From the NCBI RefSeq assembly GCF_039697315.1, contig NZ_CP155619.1, forward strand, positions 682,001 to 746,000: a stretch of DNA of 64,000 nt, written 5' to 3'. Under the pieces are notes generated by a model that was not told where the DNA came from, ran no database searches, and was given only the letters and a program-made list of their open reading frames with translations. A program made the translations under genes and the position numbers. Source of the stretch: Pseudomonas abietaniphila. GTDB taxonomy: Bacteria; Pseudomonadota; Gammaproteobacteria; Pseudomonadales; Pseudomonadaceae. This document shows, piece after piece, positions 9,348 through 18,977 of this stretch; the first letter of the stretch is position 1; each line of letters opens with the position of its first letter.

Positions 9348-10319
9348 TCAACTGACCTGAGGAATCAGCACAATCGACCCGGTATGCTTGCGCGCTGCGA
9401 TGGCTTTATGGGCCATTGCCGCTTCTTCCATCGGGTAGCGGGAAAGTTCTAAGTGGCCGAGCGCGCCTGCCCGGAAGCGCTCGAACAACTCGGATGCAGC
9501 CCTGTTCTGGTTCTGCGTGTTGACGTATTGCGGCGTCGAGGGTTGGACGTATCGAATGCCCCGTGCCGCCAGCAGCTCGGCGTCCGCAGCCACACCGCCC
9601 GAAGCATTGCCGACGTGAATGAGGTCGCCACCTTCACGCAGCGCGCTAATTGAGGCGTCCAGCGTCTGCCGCCCGACTAGGTCGTATACCACGTCGACAC
9701 CGACGCCACCATTCACGGCTTTGATCCGTGCGGCCAGATCCGGCTCGTCAGAGCGCAACACATGGTTCAGCCCCCAGCCCTCGACGATTCGAGACTTATC
9801 GGCTGACCCGACCGTAGCGATGACGGTGGCGCCCAGCGATTTGGCCCAATGTACGAGCAGGCTCCCTACGCCACCTGATGCGCCATGTACGACAACGGTC
9901 TCACCGGCTCGCACCTGATGGACCTGCTTAACCAGCGCCCAGGCTGTGAGCCCCTTTGATAGCAGCCCGGCGGCCTGCTCGCTGGAGATATCGTCGGGAA
10001 GTTTGATCAGCGCACTGGCATCGATCACTCGACGATCGGCATACGCGCCGAACGCGAAGAAATAGCCCACACGGTCACCCACTTTCAAGTCCTGCGCACG
10101 CGAGCCGACAGCCTCCACGATGCCCGCCGCCTCCACGCCCATGCTGAATGGCAGTGGAACCTTGAAGGTGCCGTCCCTGAACATGGTGTCGACGAAATTC
10201 ACCCCGATGGCTTCGTGGCGTATCACGACCTGCTCACGCGCGGGTGACTCCAGATCAAAGGTTTCGTGATGAAGTACAGCGGGTGTGCCTTGCTGGTAAA
10301 TCCGGATGCGTTGAGTCAT
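9348..10319 (-). CDS. Quinone oxidoreductase (zeta-crystallin type MDR, zinc-free)
   Basis: 323 residues. The GroES-like N-terminal half is followed by the NADPH motif GASGGVG at 146-152. The cysteine and histidine ligands of zinc alcohol dehydrogenases are absent, which with the sequence VNFVDTMFRDG places it among quinone reductases. It reduces quinones or enones with NADPH in the cytoplasm. GAGG lies 5 bases before the ATG. It follows the SDR at 10427-11176 on the same strand after 107 bases, so the two may be co-transcribed from the promoter opposite LysR 11337. A related partial gene is at the right end of the window. Confidence 0.9.
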   Translation of the reverse strand: MTQRIRIYQQGTPAVLHHETFDLESPAREQVVIRHEAIGVNFVDTMFRDGTFKVPLPFSMGVEAAGIVEAVGSRAQDLKVGDRVGYFFAFGAYADRRVIDASALIKLPDDISSEQAAGLLSKGLTAWALVKQVHQVRAGETVVVHGASGGVGSLLVHWAKSLGATVIATVGSADKSRIVEGWGLNHVLRSDEPDLAARIKAVNGGVGVDVVYDLVGRQTLDASISALREGGDLIHVGNASGGVAADAELLAARGIRYVQPSTPQYVNTQNQNRAASELFERFRAGALGHLELSRYPMEEAAMAHKAIAARKHTGSIVLIPQVS

Positions 10320-10426
10320 GGCCGCCTCGGCTATTGAAAACGTGATCAGCGAAAAACCTCAGAGGTAAGCAGTGCCTCGTTGCTGGAGCGCGGCACCGCC
10401 GATCGGATCGCAGGATGAGAGGTCGA

Positions 10427-11176
10427 TCAGGCGCTCTGGCCGCCATCGACGTTGAGCGTGGCGCCGGTGATGTACGACGCCTCAGGACCTGCCAGGAAAG
10501 CCACGGCTGCGGCGATGTCTTCGGGTTGACCGTAGCGGCCCAGCGCTGCCAGGCCCGCAAGGAACGGAGCATGGTCGGCGGTTTCAGGGTTCATCTCGGT
10601 GTTGATCGCACCCGGCTGGATGACATTGACAGTGATGTTGCGAGGGCCCAGGTCGCGGGCCCAGCCACGGGTGTAAGCAGCGACGGCGGCTTTGGTCGCG
10701 ATATAGTCGGCAGCACCCGGGAATGGCACGTGGTCAGCGCCCGTCGTGCCCAGGGAAATGATTCGTCCACCGTCATTCATCAGGCCAACCGCCGTGCGCA
10801 CTGCGGTCACCACGCCGCCCACGTTGACGGCTTGCTGGCGATCGAATGCTGCGATGTCGGCGTCAGGAGCACCCACGGGGCCCGTGACAAAAACGCCAGC
10901 ACTGTTGACCAGGATGTCCAGTTGACCAAAGTGTTGATGAACCTGTTTGACCAGCGCGATAACCTGCGCGGTGTCACCTTGGTCGGCCTGGATCGCCAGT
11001 GCCTGCACGCCCTGACGCTCAATCTCGGCGACCACGTTTTGCGCCTGCTCAGGGGATCTTGCGTAGCTGAATGCGACGTGTGCGCCGTCTGCTGCGAGAC
11101 GTTTCGCGATGGCTGCACCAATGCCACGAGAGCCGCCGGTTACCAGTGCCACCTTACCTTTGAGTTGCTGAGTCAT
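10427..11176 (-). CDS. SDR family NAD(P)-dependent oxidoreductase
   Basis: 249 residues: TGGSRGIG at 13-20, an NSAG instead of the usual NNAG, and a YIATK active site. The start at 11176 is preferred because GGAG lies 9 bases upstream of that ATG; a GTG five codons earlier is possible. It ends in the family-typical NVDGG. It is a close relative of the SDR at 2883-3635. Divergent from the LysR at 11337, it very likely forms a LysR-controlled unit with the downstream quinone oxidoreductase. Confidence 0.9.
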   Translation of the reverse strand: MTQQLKGKVALVTGGSRGIGAAIAKRLAADGAHVAFSYARSPEQAQNVVAEIERQGVQALAIQADQGDTAQVIALVKQVHQHFGQLDILVNSAGVFVTGPVGAPDADIAAFDRQQAVNVGGVVTAVRTAVGLMNDGGRIISLGTTGADHVPFPGAADYIATKAAVAAYTRGWARDLGPRNITVNVIQPGAINTEMNPETADHAPFLAGLAALGRYGQPEDIAAAVAFLAGPEASYITGATLNVDGGQSA

Positions 11177-11336
11177 CTGTCTGATCTCCACTTGGAGCCA
11201 ACCGGATTGGCCGGCTTCGTTTCGGTGAGATCAATGTATGAGATGGCTAACGCAGGATAAACTAGCTAAAAAGAACACCACTGTTCCTTAATACGGGCTA
11301 ATAGACTTAGCCCTGATCTGATGAGCGATAAACAAC

Positions 11337-12242
11337 GTGGACTATTTCAACGCAGTCAAAGCGTTTATCCAGGTGGTGGAGGCCGGAAGCTTCGTCAAGG
11401 CCGCGCAATCTCTGAACCTTCCACGCAACACCGTCACCAAGCACATCCAGTCGCTGGAAAGTCACCTGCGGATCAAACTGCTTAACCGCACCACGCGACG
11501 CATTTCACTCACCAACGACGGAACCGCCTATTACGAACGCATGGTGCGTGTGGTGGATCAATGGCTGGAGGCTGAGTCGGATCTGGTCAGCGCCCAGGCC
11601 CGTGCTCACGGTCGTTTGCGTGTGGACATGGGCTCGACCATGGCGACCATGCTGGTATTGCCTGCGTTGCCGGACTTCCAAAAACGCTATCCCGAATTGC
11701 AACTGGACATTGGAGTGAGCGACAGGCCGGTCGACCTGCTCGGTGATCGGGTCGACTGCGTTATTCGCGGCGGCACGTTGAATGACCCGTCGTTGATTGC
11801 CAGACGGCTGGGCAGCCTCAAGTTCGTGACTTGCGCGACGCCTGAATACCTCGGCACTCATGGCGTGCCTTCCCACCCGAAAGATCTGGAAACGAACCAC
11901 CAGATGGTTCGCTACTTTTTCGCCGGAACCAATCGACGGCTGCCTGTGGAGTTCGTGAAAGGTGACGAGCGTATCTCGGTGGATGCTAACTATTTCGTAT
12001 CAGTGAACGATTCGAATGCGCTGCTCGCTGCCGCGCTCGCCGGTATGGGCGTGTTGCAGACATTGATGTTCATGGCTGAACCCCACTTTAAATCAGGCGC
12101 GCTGGTGCAGTTGCTGGAGGACTGGACGTTGGAGCCGAATCCGACCTATATCGTTTACTCACCCAATCGACACCTCAGCGCCCGCGTGAGGGTCTTCGTA
12201 GATTGGCTTGTCGAATTGTTTGAAACGAAGGGATTACGCTGA
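11337..12242 (+). CDS. LysR family transcriptional regulator
   Basis: 301 residues; HTH at residues 1-60 (EAGSFVKAAQSLNLPRNTVTK, then NRTTRRISLTNDG). It starts with GTG at 11337; no strong Shine-Dalgarno is visible. It is divergent from the SDR / quinone oxidoreductase pair across 160 bases and is the obvious candidate to regulate them. The effector is unknown, but the targets suggest a quinone or electrophile. Confidence 0.9.
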   Translation: MDYFNAVKAFIQVVEAGSFVKAAQSLNLPRNTVTKHIQSLESHLRIKLLNRTTRRISLTNDGTAYYERMVRVVDQWLEAESDLVSAQARAHGRLRVDMGSTMATMLVLPALPDFQKRYPELQLDIGVSDRPVDLLGDRVDCVIRGGTLNDPSLIARRLGSLKFVTCATPEYLGTHGVPSHPKDLETNHQMVRYFFAGTNRRLPVEFVKGDERISVDANYFVSVNDSNALLAAALAGMGVLQTLMFMAEPHFKSGALVQLLEDWTLEPNPTYIVYSPNRHLSARVRVFVDWLVELFETKGLR

Positions 12243-12256
12243 AGAGTTGCACACGG

Positions 12257-12282
12257 CCAGGCGCTTCTTTTCTGACGCCTGG
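12257..12282 (+). terminator. Hairpin after the LysR gene
   Basis: CCAGGCG (12257-12263) and CGCCTGG (12276-12282) form a perfect 7-bp stem with a 12-base loop, 15 bases after the LysR stop. There is no T tract, so this may be a weak terminator or only an mRNA-end structure. Confidence 0.4.
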
Positions 12283-12494
12283 ACAACAGCTCGTTTGGGA
12301 ATGGGGCATTCGTACGAGTGGGGACGACATGCGGTCCAGTGACCGCAATCGGCTGTGGATTTAACCAATCTGTTGCGCTGACCGGTTGAATACACATTCG
12401 ATTGCTGCCTGTGCTCGATGACTGCCATCCGCCCCAAGCGGGCGATCCACACGCCCCCGGTTAGACATCCGCCCCTCAAAACCACCCCTCCCCA

Positions 12495-14903
12495 TCACCC
12501 CTCAGGCTGCACCAGCTTCTCCCCACCCTCAGTCACCAACACCATGCTCTGCGGCGACGACAACGCAATACCCAACTCGCGCAACCGTCCGAGGACGGTG
12601 AACAGCAGATCGCTGCGGGCGCCGCCCACTGAGCGTGGGCTGTTGACGTAGCCGCTGACGGCGATGATCACGCCGGTGTTCGTCAGGTCCTTGAAGGACA
12701 CCGAGGGTGCCGGGGTGTCGAGGATCGCTTCGTGCTCGGTGAATGCTTGCATCAGCAGGTCGCGGATTTTCAGTACATCGGTGTCCAGCGGCAGGGTCAG
12801 GGTGATGCCGACCACGCCCAGTGCATTGCCCATGGTGACGTTGCGCACGTTCTGGGTGATGAATTGCGAGTTGGGCACGATCACGGTGGAGCGGTCGGAC
12901 ATCTGGATTTCCGTTGCACGGACGTTGATCCGGCGAATGTCCCCTTCCACGCCAGCCAGGCTGACCCAGTCGCCCACTTTGACCGGCCGCTCGGTGAGCA
13001 GAATCAGCCCGGAAATGAAGTTCTGCACGATGGCTTGCAGACCGAAACCGATACCCACGGACAGTGCGCTGACCACCCAGGTCAGGTTAGTGAGGCTGAC
13101 GTGCAGCGTGGACATGACGACGATCGCGAGCAGGACGACGCCGATGTAACCGACCAGCGTCACCAGCGACGCTTGCATGCCGGCGTCCATGTTGGTTTCA
13201 GGCAGCAGCCGTTCGGCCAGCCAGTCCTTGAGGATCCGAATGCTCAGCATCCCGATGACCAGGACGCCGATGGCCAACAGAATGTCGCTGGGCGCGATTT
13301 CCAGACCGCCCAACGGTTTGTTGCCGAAGTCCAGCTGAGTGAAGCCTTCAAGCAGTTCGCCCGGACTGGAACCCGACGGCATGAAGGCGAGCACGACTGC
13401 GGTGAACAACAGCAAGGTCCGGCCAATGCCCGCGAGCGCGGTACTCGCTTGCGCCTGGTGACGCGGCGCCAGGCCCAGCGCGGCCCCCAAGGCTTCGCCA
13501 CCGGGTTGTTTGGGCGACAGCAAGGTCTCGCAGATGTCGCCAAAACACGCAATCAGCAGATAACCGGTAGCGGCCACCACGCTCATCCAGAGCAGTTTCA
13601 CCGTCAGGAAGTACGCCAGGGTGAGGTAACCGGCCAGCAGCGCCAGCAGGCTGAACCCCACCCAGACCGCCACCACGAACGGAACCAGGCCGGCGAAACC
13701 GGGGAGACGCTCCAAACCCTGCTTGCGGCGGGTTCGGCGATAGCGCAACAAGGTAAAGAAGAACACCAGCGAAACCGCCAGCGCGGTCAGACCGTTCACC
13801 GCCACGGTCAACGCCAGGCTGCTGGCGATCACGCTGTTGATTCGCTCCTGGGTGCCGATGATGACCAGCGCCAAGGCCAGCAGCACGGGGAAATGGCCGA
13901 TGGCTTCGGCGATCGGATCAGGTATCTGCGGCAAGCGCCATGACGGGTGAGAAAGCATCAATAGCCCGCGACCGAGGCCGACGATGAAGGCGCAGAAGAT
14001 GATCAGCGTTTGCATCTGGTCAAGCAGGTTGACCACGTCAGCGCTCAATACTGCATTGGTCTCAATGCCCCAATGCAGCAAAGACGTCGCGGCGCCGATG
14101 GTCAGAATGGTCGTCAGCCCGACTGTGAGCGCCAGGGCACTGCGTCGCAGGCGTCCCTCGGGCAGCCAGCGGATCATCATCCAGATCAGCACATGCTCTA
14201 TCAGGCGCCGGCCGGCGACCCAGATCAGCAACGCACCAGCGAACACGCAGAAGAAGAAAAACCGCTTGCCCGGCGCCAGCGCAGCGCTGGAAGCGCTCTT
14301 TAGATCATCGAGCAGCCCATGCAAGCGTCCCAGATCGTCGTCGGTCGGGCGGATCATCGTTGACCAGAACACGGTGCTGAGCGGGCTGGCCGAGCGCGTG
14401 GTGATCTGGGAGTCGAAGAGACTGCGGCGCAAGCTGAAGATCTGGCTGGCCAGGTCGCGAGCCGACTGGCTCAGCGTGTTGGTCTGACGCTGATCGTCAA
14501 CCAGCGCATTCTTCTTCGCCGTCAGCGCTTTACGCTGGCTGCTGATGGTGGGCGGTTCGTCGGGCTGGGGAGCACCGAGAATATTCAACTGATCGTTCAG
14601 GTGTTCGATGCTGGTGGTTTGTTGGGCGACGAGCGTATCGGCCTGTTTCTGCACCTGAAGCGCGGCCTGGCGCAAGTCCGAGAGCACGTCGTCATTGGCG
14701 CTTCCCGTTACCTTTTGCCGAATCTGGTCGAGTTGGTCGTTGAGCTGCTCCAGCGTCGGGCCCTCGGCCGGAGGCTGCAACGCGCTGAGGTCGTTAGCGG
14801 GAGCAGGAGCAGGACTCGATTGAGCGAGGGCTGGCAAGGTGACGCACAGTGACATCAGGACAAGCAGTCCAGCAAAAAAGCGGTTCAGCATGACGGGCTG
14901 CAT
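12495..14903 (-). CDS. Large MscS-family mechanosensitive channel with DUF3772 N-terminus
   Basis: About 802 residues. A signal peptide (LLVLMSLCVTLPALAQ) leads into a Gln-rich periplasmic region with coiled-coil character, then about ten membrane spans. The C-terminal 200 residues carry the MscS pore helix and beta domain (ERPVKVGDWVSLAGVEGDIR and VPNSQFITQNV). Such channels open on membrane tension and release solutes during hypo-osmotic shock. I place the start at the ATG at 14903, where AGG lies 8 bases upstream; ATGs at 14909 and 14957 are less well placed. It stands alone between a LysR and a TetR gene. Function beyond family is inferred. Confidence 0.85.
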   Translation of the reverse strand: MQPVMLNRFFAGLLVLMSLCVTLPALAQSSPAPAPANDLSALQPPAEGPTLEQLNDQLDQIRQKVTGSANDDVLSDLRQAALQVQKQADTLVAQQTTSIEHLNDQLNILGAPQPDEPPTISSQRKALTAKKNALVDDQRQTNTLSQSARDLASQIFSLRRSLFDSQITTRSASPLSTVFWSTMIRPTDDDLGRLHGLLDDLKSASSAALAPGKRFFFFCVFAGALLIWVAGRRLIEHVLIWMMIRWLPEGRLRRSALALTVGLTTILTIGAATSLLHWGIETNAVLSADVVNLLDQMQTLIIFCAFIVGLGRGLLMLSHPSWRLPQIPDPIAEAIGHFPVLLALALVIIGTQERINSVIASSLALTVAVNGLTALAVSLVFFFTLLRYRRTRRKQGLERLPGFAGLVPFVVAVWVGFSLLALLAGYLTLAYFLTVKLLWMSVVAATGYLLIACFGDICETLLSPKQPGGEALGAALGLAPRHQAQASTALAGIGRTLLLFTAVVLAFMPSGSSPGELLEGFTQLDFGNKPLGGLEIAPSDILLAIGVLVIGMLSIRILKDWLAERLLPETNMDAGMQASLVTLVGYIGVVLLAIVVMSTLHVSLTNLTWVVSALSVGIGFGLQAIVQNFISGLILLTERPVKVGDWVSLAGVEGDIRRINVRATEIQMSDRSTVIVPNSQFITQNVRNVTMGNALGVVGITLTLPLDTDVLKIRDLLMQAFTEHEAILDTPAPSVSFKDLTNTGVIIAVSGYVNSPRSVGGARSDLLFTVLGRLRELGIALSSPQSMVLVTEGGEKLVQPEG

Positions 14904-15134
14904 TCTCATTACCTGTTCTGGGCGGCGGCACGAAAGCCTGCCTGCGCCGGGTACCAATAGATTCGGACGCCAGTTTAGGGAAGTCGGGTCGTGGCCGCAT
15001 CACCGCTAATCCATTTCACGGCTTATTGATGAAATGAAACGGCGGCGACGCCTGCCCGGCGCTGCATGTGAGCCATCCAAGCGGTCAGGGATCATCGGGA
15101 CGGTCAGTGACTTCACACTGGCAAGCGGGGTGAA

Positions 15135-15153
15135 GGCTCACGTACAGTGAGCC
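15135..15153. promoter_or_regulatory. Candidate operator upstream of the TetR gene
   Basis: GGCTCAC and GTGAGCC, separated by five bases, form a perfect 7-bp inverted repeat 36 bases before the TetR start. Size, symmetry and position fit a TetR operator for autoregulation. No copy was noticed before the GH3 gene. Confidence 0.5.
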
Positions 15154-15189
15154 ACCAACGATGCCGGTTGTCATAAAAACAGGGATGAT

Positions 15190-15816
15190 ATGTCAGGAAA
15201 CACGCCAAATTCCGCACCTCGCACCCGCCGAGCGCCCAAAGGCGAGAAACGCCGCGAAGAACTACTGGATGCCGCGTTAGGGCTGTATTCGATCGAAGGC
15301 TATGCCGGCGCGTCCATCGCCCGGATCGCCGAGCTCGTCGGGATCTCCGTGGCAGGTGTGTTGCACCACTTTCCCAATAAGGTCGCACTGCTGATGGCGG
15401 TGCTTACCCGTCGCGACGAAGTCAATCAGAAGATTGTTGACGAGGTGCAGAGCGAACCGACCCTGGATGGCTTCATCGAAGGGTTGCAGCAGATCAACCG
15501 ATCGAACGCGACAGCGCCGGGGGTGATTCGCGCGTTCAGCATTCTCAATGCCGAAAGCCTGGTGGACAGCCATCCGGCCTGGGAATGGTTCCAGTCTCGC
15601 TATCTGACGATTCATCAACGGATGCGTGCCCGCCTCGATCACTTGGTGGCAGCAGGAGAAGTGCGTACGGATGTGGATCTGGACGCGATCGTGTATCAGG
15701 TGCTGGCGATGATGGACGGCTTGCAGCTGCAATGGCTGCGTTTTCCGGAAAAAGTTGATCTGGTGAAAAGCTTCGAAAGCTACATGGCACAGGTCAAGCG
15801 CGACATCCAGGCATAA
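15190..15816 (+). CDS. TetR family transcriptional regulator
   Basis: 208 residues. The N-terminal HTH covers about residues 20-67 (GYAGASIARIAELVGISVAGVLHHF, quoted in part), and the remainder is a helical ligand-binding domain. The ATG follows GGGATGAT. It is convergent with the GH3 glycosidase gene and separated from it by a terminator; this and the palindrome at 15135 make autoregulation and control of the glycosidase possible, though the latter is only suggested by proximity. Confidence 0.9.
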   Translation: MSGNTPNSAPRTRRAPKGEKRREELLDAALGLYSIEGYAGASIARIAELVGISVAGVLHHFPNKVALLMAVLTRRDEVNQKIVDEVQSEPTLDGFIEGLQQINRSNATAPGVIRAFSILNAESLVDSHPAWEWFQSRYLTIHQRMRARLDHLVAAGEVRTDVDLDAIVYQVLAMMDGLQLQWLRFPEKVDLVKSFESYMAQVKRDIQA

Positions 15817-15825
15817 AACGAAGGT

Positions 15826-15859
15826 AAAAAAAGGGGCGATCCAAACGCTGGATCACCCC
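15826..15859 (-). terminator. Terminator of the GH3 gene
   Basis: On the minus strand GGGG-T-GATCCA pairs with TGGATC-G-CCCC (15833-15859, one mismatch) and is followed by seven U (15826-15832). It sits about 70 bases after the GH3 stop codon. The stem may also stop TetR transcription from the other side. Confidence 0.8.
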
Positions 15860-15927
15860 GATAGGTCACAGGCCGCAAGGCCGGTGTCGAACCCTCAGGC
15901 TCGCCCCCTGCCCTGCGGCTTTCTGGA

Positions 15928-18666
15928 TCAGTAGTCGGTGTTGCCGTCGTAGTCGGCGTTACCGGTACTGTCGTCGACGCTTTCATCCTGATCGAAGATA
16001 CCGCCAGTCTTGACCGCTGGCAGCGCCACTTTGACCGAGTTCAGCGCCGAGCGTGGCAGCGGGTTACTGGTGGTGGTCGACAGTTCCTGACGGAACGAGT
16101 TGACCAGTTTGGCGTTGAGACGGAGGTCGTCCGACGCCGCGCCCACGCTGAGGTTGAAGGTGTCGGCATCGATAACCCACTGCTTGCTGGTGTCGTCGTA
16201 GTAAGCCAGCGAACGGTCATTGAGTTCGATGGTGACGTGACGGGTTTCGCCCGGCTGCAGGAAGACCTTCTTGTAACCCTTGAGCTCTTTGACGGCGCGC
16301 TCGACTTTCGGGTTCTGTTGACCGACATACAGCTCGGCGACTTCTGAACCGGCGCGCTTGCCGCTGTTGGTGAGGTCGAACGAGACCTTGATCGGCGTGT
16401 TGCCCACCGCAACACCCGGGGTGACCGAGATGTTGTTGTAGGTGAACTGGGTGTACGACAGGCCGTGACCGAAGGCAAACAGCGGTTTGGTGCCGGTCTT
16501 GTCGTAACCGCGATAGCCGAGCATCGTCAGGTCATTCTTGTAGCTGATTTCTTTCAGTGTGCGGGTGTTGTCGAAGTGCGGGAAATCCGCATACAGCGGG
16601 TTGTCTTCGATGTTGCGTTCGATACTGATCGGCAGTTTGCCCGACGGGTTGACCTTGCCGAAGAGGATCTCGGCCAGCGCCTGACCGCCGTTCTGACCCG
16701 GATAGAACGCATGCAGCGCGGCCGGAACCTGATCGATCCAGTCGCTCATCTTCAAGCCCGTACCGCCGTGCATGGTGACGATGGTGTTCGGGTTGGCCTT
16801 GGCGATGTTCTGGATCAGTTCGTTCTGGTACTCAGGCAGGTCGAAGCTGTGGTCAAACCCTTCGCCTTCGTATTCGGCGCTGTTACCGACGGCAACGACC
16901 ACCGCGTCGTACTTGGACAGGTCCTGCGGCGCGGCCAGCGAAGCCCAGGCCATCTGCACGCCGACCAGCCCGCCCATGGTGGACAGGTAACCGTCGCGGC
17001 GCGAGTACTCCAGCTTCACGTCATAGGCTTTGCCCGCTTCGAGCTTGATCTTGCCCGACACGGGAATGGTTGGGGGAATGCTCTTGTTGGTGATGTTCTC
17101 GCCATCGCCGTTGTCGATGATCTTTTCACCGTTGACCCACAGACGGACAGCACCGTCAGCGCGGACCTTGAAGACCTGCTCGCCACTGGTGACGGGCTTC
17201 ATCTGGCCGCTCCAGCGGATCGAGGTGTTGGCCGTGTCGCCGTTGCTCGGCAGGTCATCGGTGGACCAGTCCATGTCGACGTGGGTGTCGATGCGGGTGG
17301 CCGACGGGTCACCGGACCAGTTGGCGTTGGTGAAGAACTCGGTCTTCAGACCGGCGACCGCGTTGCCTTTGCTGTCAGTGGTGGTCCAGTTCGATGCGGC
17401 CGGATCCAGCGACAGGCCGTCGAGGAACTCGACCTTGGCGCCAGGGGCGATTTGCTGCAGGCCGCTCAGCTCACTGACGTAGTGAGTGGCGTCTACGTGC
17501 GCACTGCCGAAACCGGTCGGTGGCGCGTACTTGGCCAGATCGCCGACCACGGCAATGCGTTTGACCTTGGCCTTGTCCAGCGGCAGGACGTCGTTCTGGT
17601 TTTTCAGCAGCACGATGCCTTCACGGGCGATGTTCAGCGCAACCTTGTTGCTGGTGGCGCTGTTCATGTTGTGGGTGGTCAGCGGTGCGAATTTGTCGAA
17701 CTGGTACAGGTAGATGTTCTTGAGGATGCGGCGGACCTTGTCATCGATGGTCGCCATGTCCAGCTCGCCACTGTCCAGGTACGGCTTGAGCACCGAGCTG
17801 TTCATCTGCCCGCCCATCATGTCCAGGTCGGACCCGGCCTGAGCGGCTGGCAGACCATGCACGATGGCGTTGTAGTCGCTCTGCACCAGCCCTTTGAAGC
17901 TCCATTCCTTTTTCAGAATGTCAGCAATCAGGTGCTTGTTTTCGCACGCGTACTCGCCGTTTACCTTCTGGAACGAGCACATCATCATCGCGACGGTGCT
18001 GTTCTTGGTGGCCGATTCGAACGGCGGCAAGGTCATCTCGCGCAGCACCCTCTCGGGCATGACCTGATTGAGGATAAAACGGTTGGTCTCCTGATCGTTA
18101 CCCGCATAGTGCTTGGCTTCGGCCCAGACACGACGTTGCTGAATACCGTTGATCACCGCAGGGCCCAGGCTGGCACCGAGGAAAGGGTCTTCGCCGGAGA
18201 GGTATTCGAAGGCGCGACCGCTCCATGGCATGCGATAGAGGTTCATGCCTGGGCCGGTGACGAACTGATAGCCACCGGTGGCGGTGTCATAGCCCAGTGC
18301 GCGACCGAAGTCGATGGCGCGACGCGGGTTGAACGTGGCGGCCAGGTTCGGACCCGACGGATAGACCACGCCTGGATCGTTGCCTTCGCTGGTGTAACGG
18401 ATACCGGCGCCGCCGTCGGCACCATGGATCTGAGGGACGCCGTACTGAGACAACGGTTTGACGTCCCACCCGCCGATCCCGCCGATGTAGGCCAGCTTTT
18501 CTTCCTGGGTCATCTTCGCCAGGGTTTTCTCAGCGGCCTTGTCGGCACGGACCTCTTTGGCCGCCAACTGCTCTTGAGTCGTGGTCTGTGCCGCGTTGGC
18601 ATGACCGATTGCCAGACTCAACAGCGCCAATGCCGAATGAGCACCTAAAGTTCTACGGGTTCGCAT
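15928..18666 (-). CDS. Secreted GH3 beta-glucosidase with PA14 domain
   Basis: 912 residues from the ATG at 18666, which begins a clear signal peptide (LALLSLAIGHANAAQ) and has GGAG 11 bases upstream. The GH3 N-terminal barrel carries the QSDYNA nucleophile motif. The alpha/beta domain is interrupted by a PA14 domain (from AGLKTEFFTNANWSGDP to about GGLVGVQMAW), and the acid/base region reads EYEGEGFD. A fibronectin-III-like domain (GSEVAELYVGQQNPKVER) closes the fold, followed by an unusual acidic, Asp/Gly-rich tail. It should hydrolyse beta-glucosides or other beta-linked oligosaccharides outside the cytoplasm. It lies next to the secretion operon and could be a substrate, but no gene order proves that. 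Confidence 0.93.
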   Translation of the reverse strand: MRTRRTLGAHSALALLSLAIGHANAAQTTTQEQLAAKEVRADKAAEKTLAKMTQEEKLAYIGGIGGWDVKPLSQYGVPQIHGADGGAGIRYTSEGNDPGVVYPSGPNLAATFNPRRAIDFGRALGYDTATGGYQFVTGPGMNLYRMPWSGRAFEYLSGEDPFLGASLGPAVINGIQQRRVWAEAKHYAGNDQETNRFILNQVMPERVLREMTLPPFESATKNSTVAMMMCSFQKVNGEYACENKHLIADILKKEWSFKGLVQSDYNAIVHGLPAAQAGSDLDMMGGQMNSSVLKPYLDSGELDMATIDDKVRRILKNIYLYQFDKFAPLTTHNMNSATSNKVALNIAREGIVLLKNQNDVLPLDKAKVKRIAVVGDLAKYAPPTGFGSAHVDATHYVSELSGLQQIAPGAKVEFLDGLSLDPAASNWTTTDSKGNAVAGLKTEFFTNANWSGDPSATRIDTHVDMDWSTDDLPSNGDTANTSIRWSGQMKPVTSGEQVFKVRADGAVRLWVNGEKIIDNGDGENITNKSIPPTIPVSGKIKLEAGKAYDVKLEYSRRDGYLSTMGGLVGVQMAWASLAAPQDLSKYDAVVVAVGNSAEYEGEGFDHSFDLPEYQNELIQNIAKANPNTIVTMHGGTGLKMSDWIDQVPAALHAFYPGQNGGQALAEILFGKVNPSGKLPISIERNIEDNPLYADFPHFDNTRTLKEISYKNDLTMLGYRGYDKTGTKPLFAFGHGLSYTQFTYNNISVTPGVAVGNTPIKVSFDLTNSGKRAGSEVAELYVGQQNPKVERAVKELKGYKKVFLQPGETRHVTIELNDRSLAYYDDTSKQWVIDADTFNLSVGAASDDLRLNAKLVNSFRQELSTTTSNPLPRSALNSVKVALPAVKTGGIFDQDESVDDSTGNADYDGNTDY

Positions 18667-18922
18667 GATAAACAACTCTCCAGATATCGCCTGCGCGCAA
18701 ATGCCGCAGTTGACACGCCACAACCCTTTTATTCAGGGCAATAGATCGCCTATACCGAAGTTCCAGAACGAAACAGCGGACAAAGAAAAGTGACGCACCC
18801 GCAAGCAAAAACTTGGGCGACAGGTTAGGTAAAACCAAAGTTACTGGCACTGCGCCAGTTAAAAACGCGGCAGACCTCCGCGCCATTTAAATTAAGGCAA
18901 TTGTTTTTAGTTGAAGTCAAAC

Positions 18923-18953
18923 AAAAATATCGACATTGAAAAATATCGACATT
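18923..18953. repeat. Tandem 15-bp direct repeat
   Basis: AAAAATATCGACATT occurs at 18923-18937 and again, identical, at 18939-18953, giving a 16-base period. Two in-phase copies about 260 bases upstream of the GH3 start and 180 bases upstream of the small secreted gene look like a binding site for a direct-repeat-recognising activator. Confidence 0.7.
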
Positions 18954-18977
18954 TTTTGATACACACGCTGAACTCTC

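Noticed and set aside
12732..13943. 403-residue frame opposite the MscS-family gene
   Set aside because: His/Gln/Asp-rich composition typical of an antisense shadow.
16465..18648. 727-residue plus-strand frame opposite the GH3 gene
   Set aside because: Antisense shadow of a GC-rich gene; no signal, domains or ribosome-binding site. The minus-strand GH3 protein has clear domains and active-site motifs.
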